The translations under genes and the position numbers were made by a program. Shown here in pieces: positions 37,431-48,700 of a stretch of 64,000 bases of DNA. The DNA is from Mytilus galloprovincialis (lineage: Eukaryota > Mollusca > Bivalvia > Mytilida > Mytilidae): assembly GCF_965363235.1 (NCBI RefSeq), contig NC_134850.1, forward strand, positions 31,522,102 to 31,586,101. The letters run 5' to 3'. The notes under the pieces are model-generated. The model searched no databases, had not been told where the DNA came from, and worked only from the letters and a program-made list of their open reading frames with translations. Within the stretch, counting starts at the first letter, position 1. The number at the start of each line of letters is the position of its first letter.

Positions 37431-38429
37431 CTCGTACCACCGGAAACTCATACCATGTTAACTCGTACCAAAAAAGTTAACTCGTACCAACGGTAAGTCG
37501 TACCACTGGGAAGTCGTACCATTAAAAATATATTAAAAAATATGAATGTTTTATGATGTTTTTTATTTGTAAACTTAATAATAAAAAAAAGCTGAATCAC
37601 TGGAATTTTATACTGGATTTTAATGAAAACTTAGACAAAAATATGTTAATTTTTAATTACCCTGCTAATTAATATTATATTCCTTTGATTGTATGATTAA
37701 ATTAATACATTCCTTTGATTGTGTGCTTATTGGTTTGGATGGACAGTCAAACTCTTAAAAAGAATTTAAACGCCATGGCTAATAAATAAAAAGCCAATTG
37801 CAAGCAGGCAAATAATAGCACACAAGACCGTGACTACATAGCAAATGAATATTATATGTAATAAATTTCATACTTTTAATTGTTGGTCAACAAACAAATG
37901 GAAGTTTTATATATTTGGAAGTTTTTAACGACCTTGACCAGCTATACAGCCCTTGCACGGTCGGTAACTGTTGGTCATTAACAAATTACAACCTTTAAAA
38001 CACAATAAATTAATTCATTCAATGAATAAAATTCCTTTGAGAAACAAAAGAAAAATACCCAAATCTATTCAATGTAACTGATTTGGAATGATTAAAAATT
38101 AAATCCAATAATTGGCAGTAAAAGTTTAAAAAAGAGTGTATTCAAGGGAGACAACAAAGCAAATCTGCCACGGTATTGTCTATCCAATACACAAGGAACA
38201 TTAGCTACAAATTGGTCATTGTACTTTCAAATTATATACATTTTACAGACTTAAGAGGTATTGAGTGAAATAACAGTATATATTCATCCTTAAACATTGT
38301 TAAACACCAATCAAATGCATTTAAATAAGTTGGTACGAGTTAGCAGTGGTACGAGTTTGCATTGGTACCAGTTTTTTTTTAGTTTTACGAGTTAACATTG
38401 GTACAAGTTAACAATGGTACGGGTTAACT
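37431..38429. repeat. 1.0-kb segment flanked by inverted arrays of AACTCGTACCA motifs
   Basis: The left array (37431-37521) repeats 'aactcgtaccaaaa', 'ggtaagtcgtaccac' and similar. The right array (38331-38429) repeats the inverse, 'ggtacgagttaacattgg'. Each side has about five or six motif copies, each 18-20 bp apart. The interior is AT-rich with no coding sequence seen. The architecture resembles subterminal binding-site arrays of a DNA transposon. Confidence 0.6.
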
Positions 38430-39365
38430 ATAATTCATAAAGCTATTATGTTTGACTGTTATTAATTTGTCTCCTGCACTATTTATAACATTATTTGATA
38501 ACGAAACAGGAACAACCACTAGTTATGTTAACAAAATTCAACCCATTTATACAGAAACTTAAAAATATAATTACAAAACACTAGAACCTTATTTCATTAA
38601 ACCCTGAATGTGTGAACATATTTAATCATCAGCCTATTATAGCTTATAAAAGACATACAAATTCACAAAAACTATTATCAAAGCATTAGCGGGTATAGTC
38701 AGCTCGACCTTCCACAACACAATATGATACTGAGCTCACAAAAAAGAAATCATAATCAACTAATATGTTAACCAAAGACAACCGGTGTATGGTCCAATAA
38801 AATATACGAAATAAAACAAAAAAACCTAAATAACACGCCAATATACAACTTATTGAGTCGACCACTGATGAAGCCGGACTACGGGATTTTTTCCCCAAAC
38901 ACAGCAGAAACACAGTGCCAAACATTCATGCTCATGGGTGAGCTCGGATGTGCTATTTAAATACATTTTTATGAGAAAAGGTGACACACTTCCACTCTAG
39001 TTCAGCATGGTCTTTTACAGCCTGTCTGTACTGATCTCTTGGAACACCTAAAACACAAAATTTTAAAATCATCGTCAATCAAACTACATATTTTATATGT
39101 TGTAAATAGTACTTTATTTCATATTGTTTAATGTATTATATTCAGAGTTAAAATTCCCTATCAGGTTAATTCAATTATCTAGCTACTAATCCAATTAATT
39201 ATTATATGTTAATTAGCTCGTTCTGGCTCGTGGCAATAAATAACTGTCAATACACAGGAACTATATAATATATTATACTTTATTGAAAAAGTGACACACT
39301 GAGGGATACATGTAAATTGCAAACATAATATACAAAAGTAACAAAACACATACAATACACGATAA

Positions 39366-40820
39366 GGCCATAAAAAAGAATATGTTTGTTTGCCCAAACC
39401 CTACCAACCAGGGTTTCCGCTGGCGGTCGCCATTTTCGCAATTTGCGAAAAAATAATAATTGTGGCGATAAAAATTCGTCATTTGCGAAAGAATTTGGCG
39501 AAAGAAATATATAGAACGATTTATTTTTCTCCATCTTGTTTATTTACTTTTTTCGAGTTTCTCGGACTTTACCCGATCAGACAATACTCGGAAATCACCT
39601 TGACCTCATTAACGTCTGGACAGAAAATGAATAATCAGCTGATTCCATTTTATTTCTATCAACAACAAAGGACTATATTAATAAAGGTGTTGATTGAATT
39701 GTTTGACAAAATGATATGGTTTAATGGCTTCTGCTAAATGTCACATATAGAATTTATTTACCACTTTGCGACGCACGTGTTTAAGGCAAACTTTTGACGT
39801 CTCCTCCGCTTTTAAAGATACTGTTTAGAAAAGAAAGCTGTTGTTGTGACGAAAAATGTCCAAAAGCAAGAAAATTCTCGGATTTAAAACTTTAATTATC
39901 CTTATATCGGTAATTGATTAGGAAGAGGTTTTTAAAGTCGTTTGAGTGACACACGTGTTTCAAGCCTAGTTTTACGTCTCAACTTTTTCATTTACGATGG
40001 TCAAGAAAAAAAAAGAAAAATGTCGTTAGGAAGAAATCTATCCAAAAGGTTGGCTCGATTGAGAGTAGCCCTTCAATGTAATGACTACACATGAAACGAG
40101 GGATCAATTTCATGTGATAAAAGCTTTTGTTTTGTTGTAAAAAAAACTTCTTAGTACGAAAGGGAACATCAGTATTTTTCTTTTAAAGAAACTTTCCCTA
40201 CGAACTTTACTGGTATTATATAATCAAAACATGTCCAATAATTTTGTTATATTCCAGTACGTATATCTTCTTTATTATTAAAAGTATAGTGGCCCAATCA
40301 ATTAGAAAAGTTGTTTAAAATACAATGAATAGTTTTCCCTTTTAAATTAAAAAATTTTGTTGTTTTAAAGGAAATTTTTACTGTTTATTCATTAACATGT
40401 AAACTCTAAAATAAGTTTGAGAGCATAATCATAGACACAATGGGCAAAATCATCTTATTTAAGGGAAAAGGGGGGGGGTAGAAAAAAATGTAAATTTTAA
40501 ACAAAAAATATAGTTATGTTATTTGGCGAAAAAAATAATAATGTGGCGAAAAATATATTGTTTTGGCGAAAGAGGTGGTGAAAAAAATATTAGACCCAGG
40601 GGAAACCCTGCTACCAACCCAGAAAAAAGCTGCCTACTCAAATTCTTTTATTGTCCTGATTTGAAGAAGTTTTTTTTTAATCAGATAGGCATGAAGACTA
40701 ATAAACATCCGATACGTAAATTTCTTTAAAAAAAAAGAAAAAGAAAATGCCTACCTACCTACCCACTGTCTCAACCTTGGGTAGGGTTTTGTCAAACCAA
40801 AATATTTTTAATTGTGGCCT
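39366..40820. mobile_element. GTTTGCCC inverted-repeat element, split by a hAT insertion
   Basis: The left end AGGCC...TTGTTTGCCCAAACCCTACC (39366-39409) and the right end (40780-40820, 'gggtagggttttgtcaaacc' to 'tgtggcct') are inverted versions of each other over about 40 bp. The body after the inserted hAT ('aaaaaagctgcctactcaaa', 'gcctacctacctacccactg') matches 63415-63600. Without the hAT the element would be roughly 250 bp. Confidence 0.65.
39410..40610. mobile_element. 1201-bp non-autonomous hAT transposon with perfect 8-bp target duplication
   Basis: The ends are CAGGGTTTCCgCTGG and its inverse CCAGgGGAAACCCTG. The perfect 8-bp target duplication is CTACCAAC (39402-39409 and 40611-40618). 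An 8-bp duplication with CAGGG termini is diagnostic of hAT. Subterminal regions are rich in 'ttggcgaaa' and 'tttgcgaaa' motifs at both ends, as expected for transposase-binding repeats. The interior lacks a transposase; the 115-codon open frame at 39390-39737 starts outside the element and has no hAT domain. Confidence 0.9.
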
Positions 40821-42585
40821 AAAAGTGTTAAACAAGTCAGGTTAATATTAATAATATATCATAAGAATATATTATACGTATATAGATAAATGACCATTGT
40901 GGACCTTATTTTTTCTGTTTCATCGATTCTTTTATATTTCTATTGGGATCTAGAATAGTTTTAAGTTTGAGTCAAGCAGGTTACAATATGGATAATGGGT
41001 TTTAATTGCATTTATAAGTGTATTTCTAATACATGTACAAATGTATTACTATTTATTTGGCAAGTTTTCCTTTTCTCCCTTATGTACAAATGCTATTATC
41101 TCTATCAGAGATTGGCTACAGTAGTATGGAAATGAAAAGTATGCAAGGAGAATTTTAGTTATAATGATTTATAATAATTAAAAAATATTTAAAAGCCACT
41201 TACCGTTGTTGCATGTTCTATGTTGCCACTTGTGACAGCCACCACATTGCAAAGCTTCTTGACTAGGGCGCACAACATTTTTGCACTAAATACAACTGTC
41301 GTCTGACATTGTGTAAGAAAAAGTATCTAAAAAGTGTTGACCTTTATATATGTTTCAAGGTATTTACTCGTTATGGCTTGCACACACTGTTATGTTTGTG
41401 TCTTTTAATATTAAAACAATAAAATATTGTTTTCAAGTATTGTGTTGTCTTAACAGATGTAAGGATAAACGAGAACACAAGCTATACACTTTTGATCTCT
41501 ATTGAGGAATTATTAGATTTAAACATAAAATACTGATTAATGCATAACTACAATTAATTATGATTTAATTATGATTCAATTAAATAATGTTTATTCAAAC
41601 AACAACCATCAACAACATATTTAACAATCAATTATGATTTAATTGAATGATGTTTATTCATACATACATAATCATTAAGAGTTTAATTATATGATTATTC
41701 TTTTTGTAATGCATATTTTATATACAAATTATAATCATGATAATATCTATGCAACAATTCTTTAATTTTTCATAACAAATTTATTTTTAAAAACAAGGTG
41801 CCGGATTGTCTTGGTCCCGAAATGTCCGGATACCGAAATGTCCAAAATGGGTGCCGAAATGTCTTTGTACTTGGGTGCTAATTTGTCTGGGTGCTGATAC
41901 GTCTTGTTACCGCTGGTAATTTCTTAATCAAATCAGCGGCGACTCACGATAAAATAGGGTATTATTAGTAATGCCCTTTACCATCAGGCGTCAAACAGAC
42001 ATTTTCGGCTACTGTTAGTATTTCTCTTTAAATTTGACCACTCCTAAGAAAATATACACCTGCTGCTGCAACAGAAAGGTCAGGAATCTCTTTGTCTTTT
42101 TGTCTGAAATCTTTTCTGACAACTGAATGTAGACACTAAAAATCTAATTTTGGAATTTGTACTAGCATTTGTGGATGATCAGTTTGTTATTACTACAGTG
42201 ATAATACAAATGAATTATTATGGGTGTTTATGCAATCACCACAAATGTGAGTTTAGTTATTGTGTTTTCAGGTGCAAACAAATATTATTACCTGTATCAA
42301 ATTAACAGTTTTAATATATTTGCTATTCCTGTCTTTGCAATTTTTGCAAAAAAAAAATTAATATAAACAGAACATATATTTACTAAACATTTTCTAACTT
42401 AGACCAAGAGTTTTCTAATTAGCAAGCATATCTGCCTCTGAGCTGAGTTGAGAGGGCATATGAATTGCCTGATCCAGTTGAAATCTGAAATTACCTGATG
42501 TTTTTCCAAGCTACAACTATCAATGACTATTGAAAATTATTCCAGTCTTGATTTATAATTTTTATGTACACTTTTATATTTTCAG

Positions 42586-42783
42586 GGCATGTCCAAACGC
42601 TGAAAGGAAGAAAGTTTTTGACAAAATACGGCCACTATGTGTCCAGCTGACGAAAGAGCATTCAAGGGTGAATGTTCAAGCAATAAATACAGCCCTGACC
42701 AATGTGGACAGGACAGTTATACAAGATTTACAAGAATACCTTCTGTTTCCTTTCAGATTGATATTAAAACAGGACAAAAAATA
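42586..42783 (+). CDS. TTI1: TTI1 exon a
   Basis: The acceptor is 'tatattttcag' and the donor is GTAAGT. It encodes [20 protein letters not shown], then LTKEHSRVN up to [12 protein letters not shown], matching the extreme N-terminus of TTI1. There is no in-frame ATG in the exon or in the open stretch before it, so an upstream exon must supply the start. It begins with the third base of a codon and ends after two bases of one. Confidence 0.9.
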
Positions 42784-45700
42784 GTAAGTACATGACCTTC
42801 TATCAGTCCTTTGAACAAGCCCATAGATATAAGACGATGCATTATCAGTGCCAATGAGACATTCCTCCATCCAAGTCACAATTTGTAAAATTAAACCATT
42901 ATAGGACATAGATAGTCTTCTACATGGAGCCTTGGCTCACACAGAATAGCAAGCTACATGTATAAATGATCCCAAATGTCATGTAAAACCAGGGCATAAG
43001 TCTGGGTGAACATGATTTATATCCTCGCTGTTATGCAAAAACCTTGTATCTAAGGTTTTGATAATTTTACACCAGGCAGCAAAAACTGAAATCTTTTTAT
43101 CGATTATTTAGAATTAAATATGTATGTTCCACTGTATGCAAAAATATCTGATCTTCTAACCAATCAATTACCATGACAAGCAAAACTTTCTGCACCCATA
43201 TTGTATTTTCAAAGCTTTTCATTATTTCTAAGCTATATTAGCTTTGAGAACCTAAAATTGATAAAACTGTACCTGTTATAATGTCAGCTGCCGTGCCATG
43301 AGTTTTTCTTTTGAGATACGATATTTTCGCACAACAAAATGTCTCACCAATCCAACTACACTTTTCGTCACATTCAGAATTTGGGTTAATGATTGGTTAG
43401 AAGATCAGATATTTTCGCTTACAGTGGAACATACATATTTAATCCTAAATAATCAATAAAAAGATTTCTGCAAAAAATTGAGATACAAGGTTTTTGCATA
43501 ACAGCAACGATATATTAATTCTCCATTTTGAAATGTTTGAACTAGCTTTTAAAAACCATGATAAATGCAAGTAATTTTAGGTAACCCTGTTTGTTTTTTC
43601 ATTTGAGTTGTTTCACATTTTGTCATGTTTAGGACTATTATATATGACTGTAATAAAGTAGGGGTTTTCTCATTATTGAAAGACGTACACTGACCTATAG
43701 ATGCTTAAATGTGTTTCATTTGAACTCTGTTGGATAGTTATCTTATCTGCAATCATACTACACCTCTAAAAATAATTGTCATCTTTTAAGTTGACCAAAG
43801 GGCATCATGTACATGTATATATAAATTATATTCCTTACTTTTTGTTTCAGTCCAGATGAATTGTATGTTGATGTGTTTACCAGTATTGAGAAAGTCCTGT
43901 CACAGACAAGAGTTAGCCAATGGGAGATGTTTCAGGATATATTTAACACTTGTTGTCTTACTATAAGCTCACCTGCAGAAGTTGGAAAGGGTAAGTAACA
44001 ATGAGAAAGTCCTGTCACAGACAAGAGTTAGCCAATGGGAGATGTTTCAGGATATATTTAACACTTGTTGTCTTACTATAAGCTCACCTGCAGAAGTTGG
44101 AAAGGGTAAGTAACAATGAGAAAGTCCTGTCACAGACAAGAGTTAGCCAATGGGAGATGTTTCAGGATATATTTAACACATGTTGTCTTACTATAAGTTC
44201 ACCTGCAGAAGTTGGAAAGGGTAAGTAACAATGAGAAAGTCCTGTCACAGACAAGAGTTAGCCAATGGGAGATGTTTCAGGATATATTTAACACATGTTG
44301 TCTTACTATAAGTTCACCTGCAGAAGTTGGAAAGGGTAAGTAACAATGAGAAAGTCCTGTCACAGACAAGAGTTAGCCAATGGGAGATGTTTCAGGATAT
44401 ATTTAACACTTGTTGTCTTACTATAAGTTCACCTGCAGAAGTTGGAAAGGGTAAGTAACAATGAGAAAGTCCTGTCACAGACAAGAGTTAGCCAATGGGA
44501 GATGTTTCAGGATATATTTAACACTTGTTGTCTTACTATAAGTTCACCTGCAGAAGTTGGAAAAGGTAAGTAACAGTGGTAAGGTTAGCAATTTGAAAGA
44601 TGTGAGAGATATTGTCTCATTCTAGTTACCGGTAATGTAGATTTAGATGTGAGAGATATTGTCTCATTCTAGTTACCGGTAATGTAGATTTAGATGTGAG
44701 AGATATTGTCTCATTCTAGTTACCGGTAATGTAGATTTAGATGTGAGAGATATTGTCTCATTCTAGTTACCGGTAATGTAGATTTAGATGTGAGAGATAT
44801 TGTCTCATTCTAGTTACCGGTAATGTAGATTTAGATGTGAGAGATATTGTCCCTTTCTAGTTACCGGTAATGTAGATTTAGATGTGAGAGATATTGTCTC
44901 ATTCTAGTTACCGGTACTGTAGATTTAGATGTGAGAGATATTGTCTCATTCTAGTTACCGGTAATGTAGATTTAGATGTGAGAGATATTGTCTCATTCTA
45001 GTTACCGGTAATGTAGATTTAGATGTGAGAGATATTGTCTCATTCTAGTTACCGGTACTGTAGATTTAGATGTGAGAGATATTGTCTCATTCTAGTTACC
45101 GGTACTGTAGATTTAGATGTGAGAGATATTGTCTCATTCTAGTTACCGGTAATGTAGATTTAGATGTGAGAGATATTGTCTCATTCTAGTTACCGGTAAT
45201 GTAGATTTAGATGTGAGAGATATGTCTCATTCTAGTTACCGGTAATGTAGATTTAGATGTGAGAGATATTGTCTCATTCTAGTTACCGGTAATGTAGATT
45301 TAGATGTGAGAGATATTGTCTCATTCTAGTTACAGGTAATGTAGATTTAGATGTGAGAGATATTGTCTCATTCTAGTTACCGGTACTGTAGATTTAGATG
45401 TGAGAGATATTGTCTCATTCTAGTTACCGGTAATGTAGATTTAGATGTGAGAGATATTGTCTCATTCTAGTTACAGGTAATGTAGATTTAGATGTGAGAG
45501 ATATTGTCTCATTCTAGTTACCGGTACTGTAGATTTAGATGTGAGAGATATTGTCTCATTCTAGTTACCGGTACTGTAGATTTAGATGTGAGAGATATTG
45601 TCTCATTCTAGTTACCGGTAATGTAGATTTAGATGTGAGAGATATTGTCTCATTCTAGTTACCGGTACTGTAGATTTAGATGTGAGAGATATTGTCTCAT

Positions 45701-48700
45701 TCTAGTTACCGGTAATGTAGATTTAGATGTGAGAGATATTTTTTCATTCTAGTTACCGGTAATGTAGATTTAGATGTGAGAGATATTGTCTCTTTCTAGT
45801 TACCGGTAATGTAGATTTAGATGTGAGAGATATTGTCTCATTCTAGATTACCTGTAATGTAGATTTAGATGTGAGAGATATTGTCTCATTCTAGATTACC
45901 TGTAATGTAGATTTAGATGTGAGAGATATTTTTTCATTCTAGTTACCGGTAATGTAGATTTATTTATTTTTCGTGGGTAACAATTTTCGTGGATTGATGA
46001 AAAAATTGTATTTTTGTGAATATTTAATTTCATAGTTTTGTCAGTCTGCATACAGACCTGGAGAAAATATCTACTTTGTCAACCTTGAACTTTGCGATTT
46101 ATCCATAACCATGAAAAATAATAAATCAGCAGAAGTTAAATTTCCTTCATATGATTGATTGTTGGTGTTAAATGCATTTCTTAGAACTGTTGACTATATG
46201 GTGGTGGTCAGTTTTTATGGCTGGAGGAAGCTAGGAGAATAAGTACTGTCAAAGAAGTTTTTTTTCAATTTGCCCATCTTGGGCATCTATATTCAATCAA
46301 GATCCATTCATGACATATACTAGTAGTCTGTTGTTATTTATGTATTATTGTCAATTTGTTTATTTTCTTTGGTTACATCTTCTGACATCAGACTTGGACT
46401 TCTCTTGAACTGAATTTTAATGTGCGTATTGTTATGCGTTTACTTTTCTACATTGGTTAGAGGTAAAGGGGGAGGGTTGAGATCTCACAAACATGTTTAA
46501 CCCCGCCGCATTTTTGCGCCTGTCCCAAGTCAGGAGCCTCTGGCCTTTGTTAGTCTTGTATTATTTTAATTTTAGTTTCTTGTGTACAATTTGGAAATTA
46601 GTATGGTGTTCATTATCACTGGACTAGTATATATTTGTTAAGGGGCCATCTGAAGGACGCCTCCAGGTGGGGGAATTTCTCGCTACATTGAAGACCTGTT
46701 GGTGACCCTCTGCTGTTGTTTTTTATTTGGTCGGTTTGTTGTCTCTTTGACACATTCCCCATTTCCATTCTCAATTTTATGACATATATATCAGAAGATT
46801 TTTTTCAGTCCACATGTCTTGAGTAAGTATAAAACAGGTCCACAAATAAACTATATACATGTAAACTTGGCATAATTTTTTTTACATAAAAGTGATTCAA
46901 GTTGATTTGTGTAAAGGAACAGATCAAGTATTAACTTATTCAAGTAAAACTGCAAGAGAATAAGCTGATATTTAGCTCCATTTGTTTAATTTGTTTATAA
47001 TTCAGAGTTTTTATTTACAGTGAAACCCTTATCAGAAGAGTTCAAGGCTTATTGTACAGACATTGATAATTATTCTGATTATTTACAGTGAAACCTTTAT
47101 CAGAAGAGTGGAAGACTGTTACTGTACAGACATTGATAATTATTCTGATTATTTACAGTGAAACCTTTATCAGAAGAGTTAAAGACTGTTATTGTACAAA
47201 CGTTGATGATTCTTGTAAGAAAATCAGAATACAGGTTAGTCTCAAATTATTTTCTGCTCATATATATATATACAGTCGACTCTCGTTATTTCGAAGTCAG
47301 CCGGACCAGAGAAATATTTCGAGTTACACATAGTTCGACTCAAACGAACACCGGAAGTTCGACAATCTAAGGGACACTACTCTTGCTTAGCTTGGTAAAG
47401 CTAAAATAAATATCCGGGTGAATATGGCAAGGGGATCGATATTCTAGTATTAGATCGATGTATTTGTATGTCACAGTCTTTTATTATTATAATGACATTA
47501 TTTTTACTTATTCAATTGTTTCAATTAAAAATAATCCTAAGGCTTTTCCAAGAGAGTAAATCCAATCGATAGTTTCGTTATTCAGGTCGGTTATAGCTGA
47601 CAAAATTGTTTATTCTCGGATACAAGAGATTTAAGAAAATTTTAATTTCTATTCATTTTGTTTTATCTCACTCTTTCTTTTCAAAAGAAAATATAACAAG
47701 ATTAAAGACGCCGTTTGAGTAGTTTTTAGGTGATCATCAACGGAAGCCATAATCCTCACTTTATACACACCCAAGCTTATTAGTGTAAATCACAAATTAA
47801 TTGTTTTGTAAACATTTTAAATACTTTTTCATGAACATTAACAATGTATCACTAATTATTTATCAAAATTCTATAAAAGATAATCTTAGGTAAACACTCA
47901 TGGAAATAGCATGTCATAAATCAATACAGTGGTCAGTGACCGGAAATTTAATTACACGTGTATTGTCAGATTAACTCTTCAATCCATTTAAATCCCGGAG
48001 GTCATGTTTTGACATATGTGTATTAGTTCGAGATAAAAAATGAATTTTGAATGCTTTGTTAACCTTGGGACCGTAAATTTAGTTCGACTCAACCGAAATT
48101 TCGACTCATCCAATTTCGACTCATCAGGAGCCGAATTACATACTTTTGTATGAAGTAAAATTCGGGACCACGTGAAAACTTCGACTCATCCGAAATTTCG
48201 AGTCAACCGAGTTCGAGACAACGAGAGTTAACTGTATATATGTATTACAAATTTTTGACTGAAATTTTTTGACAAGAATTTGGAAAAGTTGACTATACAC
48301 AATTATTTTAAAATTGTGTGGTAGTGAACCATGTATACTATATAGTATATAACTTGGTATGTTTTAACAATTACAGATTAAAAGGTATAAATTTTTAACA
48401 CATGTATACAAATCAGAAGATGTGGTATGATTGCCAATCAATGATACAACTCTTCACAATAGACCAAATGACACAGAAAATAACAACTATAGGTCACTGT
48501 ACAGCTTTCAACAATGACCAAATCCCATACTGCATAGTCAGCTATAAAAGGCACTAAAATGACAAATTTAAAACAATTCATACAAGAAAAACTAACAGCC
48601 TAATTTATGTTCAAAATAATGTATGATACAGGCATATAAATATTTTATGGGCATTATATTTTTATGTTTATGTGTGTGTCCGTCTGTTTGTTTGTCTGTC

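Larger units (their letters stand above)
38953..41309 (-). pseudogene. broken PHD-finger protein gene, two exons
   Basis: Exon 1 (41309 down to 41204) starts ATG and translates MSDDSCI, stop, then CKNVVRPSQEALQCGGC and HKWQHRTCNNG. It ends at a consensus donor GTAAGT. Exon 2 (39047 down to 38953) follows a TTTTAG acceptor and joins in phase to give VPRDQYRQAVKDHAELEWKC, then VTFSHKNVFK and a stop. Together they spell a PHD zinc finger: C-x2-C, x12, C-x2-C, x4, H-x2-C, then WKC with the final C-x2-C reduced to C-x2-F. The in-frame TAG at codon 8 and the missing last cysteine mark it as decayed. From memory, PHD-type N-termini like this occur on transposon-related proteins in bivalves, but I cannot confirm that here. 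The intron holds a repeat with a nested hAT element. Confidence 0.7.
37216..41910. mobile_element. possible large element bounded by inverted arrays of GACAAATCGGCACC-like motifs
   Basis: The left array (37216-37304) has copies of 'atagacaaatcggcacc'. The right array (41797-41910) has inverse relatives such as 'ggtgccgaaatgtcttt' and 'gggtgctaatttgtctggg'. Between them lie an inner pair of inverted arrays (37431-38429), a broken PHD-finger gene on the minus strand (38953-41309) and nested repeats. Treating the two outer arrays as ends of one element is an inference; no target duplication could be defined. Confidence 0.35.

Noticed and set aside
39390..39737. 115-codon frame as a possible hAT transposase fragment
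   Set aside because: It starts outside the hAT ends and shows no dimerisation domain, DDE residues or zinc finger.
47088..47370. 81- and 70-codon frames containing [16 protein letters not shown] sequence
   Set aside because: These read the duplicated TTI1 acceptor copies in alternative frames and run into the pogo-like element.
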